Assembly (NCBI RefSeq): GCF_004342845.1
Contig: NZ_SLXB01000014.1
Location: 31,781-95,780 of the forward strand
DNA length: 64,000 bases
Direction of reading: 5' to 3'
Source: Prevotella heparinolytica
GTDB lineage: Bacteria > Bacteroidota > Bacteroidia > Bacteroidales > Bacteroidaceae
This document shows, piece after piece, positions 61,393-64,000 of this stretch. The translations under genes and the position numbers were made by a program. Each line of letters starts with the position of its first letter. Position 1 is the first letter of the stretch. The notes under the pieces are model-generated. The model saw only the letters and a program-made list of their open reading frames with translations, had not been told where the DNA came from and searched no databases.

Positions 61393-61803
61393 ATGACGAA
61401 ATTTGAGAGTGGAATAAAGAATATACAGGCTTCACAAGAGGCTGTCTATCAGAAACTGTCCGACTTGAATAATCTGGAGAAGGTGAAGGAACGCTTGCCG
61501 GAAGACAAAATAAAGGACTTGACTTTTGATGCATACAGCATGACTATGGAGGTGAATCCCGTAGGGAAAATCACTTTGCAGATCGTAGAGAAAGAGCCTT
61601 GCAAGTGCATCAAGTTTGAAACGGCTGCTTCACCGTTTCCGTTTAATCTTTGGATACAAATTCTGCCTGTCACTGCCGGCGAATGCAAAATGAAACTCAC
61701 CATCGGCATGGATATCAATCCATTTATGAAAGCCATGGTGCAAAAGCCCTTGCAGGAAGGCCTTGAAAAGATGGCCGACATGCTCTCCCTCATACCTTAC
61801 TAA
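61393..61803 (+). CDS. SRPBCC-fold protein
   Basis: 136 aa with the START/SRPBCC ligand-binding fold: FESGIKNIQASQEAVYQKLSDLNNLEKVKERLPED at the N-terminus, beta-strands in the middle, and a long C-terminal helix (MKAMVQKPLQEGLEKMADMLSLIPY). The ligand and role are unknown. It lies between pyrE and argH in the same direction, 19 bp before argH, and is often found in this position in Bacteroides. Confidence 0.8.
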   Translation: MTKFESGIKNIQASQEAVYQKLSDLNNLEKVKERLPEDKIKDLTFDAYSMTMEVNPVGKITLQIVEKEPCKCIKFETAASPFPFNLWIQILPVTAGECKMKLTIGMDINPFMKAMVQKPLQEGLEKMADMLSLIPY

Positions 61804-61822
61804 CCGCTAAATACTGAATGAC

Positions 61823-63163
61823 GTGGCTCAGAAACTTTGGGAAAAATCAGTCCGGGTAAACAAGGACATCGAACGCTTCACGGTAGGCCGCGACCGTGAA
61901 ATGGATCTTTATTTGGCAAAATACGATGTGTTAGGATCTATGGCACATATCACGATGCTTGAAAGTATCGGCCTTTTGACTCAAGAAGAGTTAGAGCAAC
62001 TACTTGCCGGATTGAAAAACATATATGTAATGGCAGAGCACGGAGAGTTTGTGATAGAGGAAGGTGTCGAGGATGTGCATTCGCAGGTGGAACTCATGCT
62101 GACACGGAAGTTGGGCGATGTAGGAAAGAAAATACATAGCGGACGTTCACGCAACGATCAGGTGTTGCTCGACCTGAAACTCTTTACCCGTGCAGAGATA
62201 AAAGAAATAGCGGAAGCTGTGGAACAACTGTTCCATGTGCTGATCATGCAGAGCGAGCGTTATAGAGGAATACTGATGCCGGGCTATACACACTTGCAGA
62301 TAGCCATGCCTTCTTCATTCGGATTATGGTTCGGTGCCTATGCGGAAAGCCTGGTAGACGATATGCTCTTCCTGCAGGCAGCGTTCAAAATGTGCAATCG
62401 CAATCCTTTAGGTTCGGCAGCCGGTTATGGCTCTTCTTTTCCGCTGAACCGTACCATGACTACTCGCCTTTTGGGTTTCGACTCATTAAACTACAATGTG
62501 GTATATGCTCAGATGGGACGTGGCAAGATGGAACGCAATGTGGCTTTTGCTTTGGCGAGTATTGCCGGTACCATCTCTAAACTGGCTTTTGATGCTTGTA
62601 TGTTCAACAGCCAGAATTTTGGCTTTGTGAAATTGCCCGACGACTGCACTACCGGTTCCAGCATCATGCCGCATAAGAAAAACCCGGATGTTTTTGAACT
62701 GACACGTGCCAAATGTAACAAACTGCAATCCTTGCCCCAACAGATCATGATGATTGTCAATAATCTTCCTTCTGGTTATTTCCGTGATTTGCAGATTATC
62801 AAGGAGGTCTTCCTGCCGGCCTTTCAGGAGTTGAAAGACTGTTTGCAGATGACCACTTATATCATGAATGAGATAAAGGTGAATGAGCATATTCTGGATG
62901 ATGACAAGTATCTGCTTATTTTTAGTGTGGAAGAGGTCAATCGTCTGGCGCATGAAGGCATGCCTTTCCGTGATGCTTATAAAAAAGTGGGACTGGATAT
63001 CGAGGCTGGAAATTTTTCGCATACAAAGGAAGTAGGCCATACGCATGAGGGTAGTATAGGAAACCTCTGTAACACGGAAATCTCTGCATTGATGCAACAA
63101 GTAGTGGATGGTTTCAACTTTGAAACCATGAAAGATGCAGAGCGGAAACTTCTTGGCAGGTAG
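61823..63163 (+). CDS. argH: argininosuccinate lyase
   Basis: 446 aa. It splits argininosuccinate to arginine and fumarate. The signature loop GSSIMPHKKNPDVFE with the catalytic Ser is intact, as are HSQVELMLTRKLGDVGKKIHSGRSRNDQVLLDL and GYTHLQIAMPSSFGLW. The start is a GTG (61823-61825): an ATG four bases earlier is in another frame, and the family N-terminus (MAQKLWEKSV) begins exactly at the GTG. Confidence 0.96.
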   Translation: MAQKLWEKSVRVNKDIERFTVGRDREMDLYLAKYDVLGSMAHITMLESIGLLTQEELEQLLAGLKNIYVMAEHGEFVIEEGVEDVHSQVELMLTRKLGDVGKKIHSGRSRNDQVLLDLKLFTRAEIKEIAEAVEQLFHVLIMQSERYRGILMPGYTHLQIAMPSSFGLWFGAYAESLVDDMLFLQAAFKMCNRNPLGSAAGYGSSFPLNRTMTTRLLGFDSLNYNVVYAQMGRGKMERNVAFALASIAGTISKLAFDACMFNSQNFGFVKLPDDCTTGSSIMPHKKNPDVFELTRAKCNKLQSLPQQIMMIVNNLPSGYFRDLQIIKEVFLPAFQELKDCLQMTTYIMNEIKVNEHILDDDKYLLIFSVEEVNRLAHEGMPFRDAYKKVGLDIEAGNFSHTKEVGHTHEGSIGNLCNTEISALMQQVVDGFNFETMKDAERKLLGR

Positions 63164-63217
63164 ACTCTACGCGCCTTAGTTCTTGCTACTGAATACGATA
63201 CTTTTTATAAAATATAT

Positions 63218-63248
63218 TTGGCAGGAATGAGAAAACTGCTTATCTTTG
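63218..63248 (+). promoter_or_regulatory. promoter of the tRNA-Gly/tRNA-Leu pair
   Basis: TTTG at 63218-63221, 19-bp spacer, TATCTTTG at 63241-63248, a near-perfect Bacteroides promoter 17 bp before tRNA-Gly. It shares its spacing and -7 sequence with the element found in each CRISPR repeat. Confidence 0.75.
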
Positions 63249-63264
63249 CAGCCGTTCTTCCAAT

Positions 63265-63337
63265 GCGGAAATAGCTCAGTTGGTAGAGCACAACCTTGCC
63301 AAGGTTGGGGTCGCGAGTTCGAGTCTCGTTTTCCGCT
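63265..63337 (+). tRNA. tRNA-Gly (GCC)
   Basis: 73 nt cloverleaf: acceptor GCGGAAA/TTTCCGC with discriminator T, D-arm TAGCTCAGTTGGTAGAGCA, anticodon loop with GCC (CAACCTTGCCAAGGTTG), T-arm GCGAGTTCGAGTCTCGT. CCA is not encoded. Confidence 0.96.
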
Positions 63338-63364
63338 CTCTTTCCCCTTTTTTTCTGTAAGGAT

Positions 63365-63448
63365 GCTCGAATGGTGGAATGGTAGACACGAAGGACTTAA
63401 AATCCTTTGGCCATTGCGGCTGTGCGGGTTCAAGTCCCGCTTCGAGTA
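63365..63448 (+). tRNA. tRNA-Leu (UAA)
   Basis: 84 nt with a long variable arm, as expected for Leu. Acceptor GCTCGAA/TTCGAGT, anticodon stem AAGGA/TCCTT with loop CTTAAAA (anticodon TAA), T-arm GCGGGTTCAAGTCCCGC, discriminator A. It is 27 bp after tRNA-Gly and probably on the same transcript. Confidence 0.95.
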
Positions 63449-63454
63449 CGATGG

Positions 63455-63495
63455 AAGCCCTGTAAGTATAAGACTTGCGGGGCTTTGTTTTTTGC
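63455..63495 (+). terminator. terminator after tRNA-Leu
   Basis: 13-bp stem (63455-63467 with 63473-63485, including G-U pairs), loop ATAAG, then TGTTTTTT. From here to 63671 I see no gene. Confidence 0.8.
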
Positions 63496-63671
63496 AGGCG
63501 ATTGTTGCATCTATAAAAAGGGCTTTGTAGCTTGTTTTATGTTTCCTCTCAGTTCGTTCTCTCTGAAGTGTGAGCGGATGTTTCCTAAAGTGTGGGTCTA
63601 ATCTTGCTCGGATGTGGGCTTACGGAATAATCCGGTTTTGCGATGGTGCAAGTGTAAAGGCTTGAAAAAGG

Positions 63672-63714
63672 AAAAGCCGCAAAAGAAGTTGTTGCTTCTT
63701 TGCGGCTTTTTGTG
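63672..63714. terminator. bidirectional terminator between tRNA-Leu and rpmH
   Basis: AAAAGCCGCAAA-GAAG...CTTC-TTTGCGGCTTTT, a strong stem with A-tract on one side and T-tract on the other, 22 bp from the rpmH stop. It most likely ends rpmH on the minus strand. Confidence 0.8.
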
Positions 63715-63735
63715 TCCTTAATCGTTTGCGGAGGG

Positions 63736-63897
63736 TTATGCCTTTACTCCGTTGTATTCGTCAGAAACAGTCAGTTTCTTTCTGCCTTTAGCACGACGCG
63801 CGGCTAAAACTCTACGCCCATTGGCAGTTGCCATTCTCTCACGAAAACCGTGTTTGTTCTTTCTCTTTCTGTTAGAGGGTTGAAATGTTCTTTTCAT
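63736..63897 (-). CDS. rpmH: 50S ribosomal protein L34
   Basis: 53 aa from [22 protein letters not shown] (ATG complement at 63895-63897); an upstream in-frame ATG at 63924 adds nine non-family residues. Highly basic, full length; the C-terminal [13 protein letters not shown] extension is usual in Bacteroidetes. The last ~100 bp of the window are its upstream region and show no other gene. Confidence 0.97.
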   Translation of the reverse strand: MKRTFQPSNRKRKNKHGFRERMATANGRRVLAARRAKGRKKLTVSDEYNGVKA

Positions 63898-64000
63898 TAC
63901 TGTATCTTTCCATTTAAAATCCAAACAAAGTTGGATAATTCATTAATAATTAACTTTAGTTTCATATCTTTTTGTCAGGATGTTAAGAGGAAGTAGGCTC

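Overview
The window is chromosomal DNA from a member of the Bacteroidales, most probably the genus Bacteroides; I do not name a species. The evidence is consistent across the window: many promoters of the Bacteroides type (TAnnTTTG at -7, sometimes with TTTG or TTG 18-20 bp upstream), fimbrillin and FISUMP surface lipoproteins, SusC-like TonB receptors, HU-HIG proteins, a type II-C CRISPR locus with 47-bp repeats, and Bacteroides-style thr and thiamine operons.

Layout. 1-10.8 kb is housekeeping: the start of a PSP1/RicT-like gene, holB, metF, a fimbrillin/FISUMP lipoprotein, metA (with the acetyl-CoA-type Glu111), a U32/RlhA-like protein, a membrane lipoprotein with a zinc ribbon, and a TonB receptor. 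11-25 kb is an accessory, visibly GC-rich type V (Mfa-like) pilus locus: a dead tyrosine recombinase, a TPR-TM-AraC one-piece regulator, DUF3575 and DUF5119 proteins, a fimbrillin, and two large duplicated FISUMP proteins that look like tip adhesins. An HU-HIG protein and several odd repeat arrays follow. 25-31 kb holds, on the minus strand, a LuxR-type regulator, an FAD dehydrogenase, an outer-membrane/lipoprotein pair and radA. 31.4-34.1 kb is a small AT-rich island with an AAA ATPase plus a DUF4276 (Toprim-like) protein, a candidate defence pair, next to a DUF4377 lipoprotein. 34.4-41.1 kb holds an L-asparaginase and the threonine operon (leader peptide, thrA, an ApgM-like protein that probably acts as homoserine kinase, thrC). 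41.5-51.7 kb is a complete type II-C CRISPR-Cas locus: tracrRNA, cas9, an IS982-family insertion, a broken rhuM gene, cas1, cas2 and a 28-spacer array. 51.7-55.5 kb is a thiamine salvage operon under a TPP riboswitch. 55.7-64 kb is housekeeping again: mscS, a DMT transporter, ribD, prmC, recX, pyrE, an SRPBCC protein, argH, tRNA-Gly, tRNA-Leu and rpmH.

The two most interesting signals are these. (1) The two duplicated tip-adhesin genes differ in their last ~56 codons almost only at NNC codons with the third base kept and with no silent change. That is the footprint of adenine mutagenesis by a diversity-generating retroelement, yet no reverse transcriptase or template repeat is visible in the window. 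(2) Each CRISPR repeat, read in the crRNA direction, contains TTG-N19-TATCTTTG. This matches the promoter in front of the tRNA genes (TTTG-N19-TATCTTTG), so each spacer may have its own promoter, as known for Neisseria type II-C arrays. A divergent tracrRNA with its own -7 box and terminator lies just before cas9. A 23-bp-period array of CTCTATAGAG palindromes and a large heptamer inverted repeat in the pilus locus are also unexplained.
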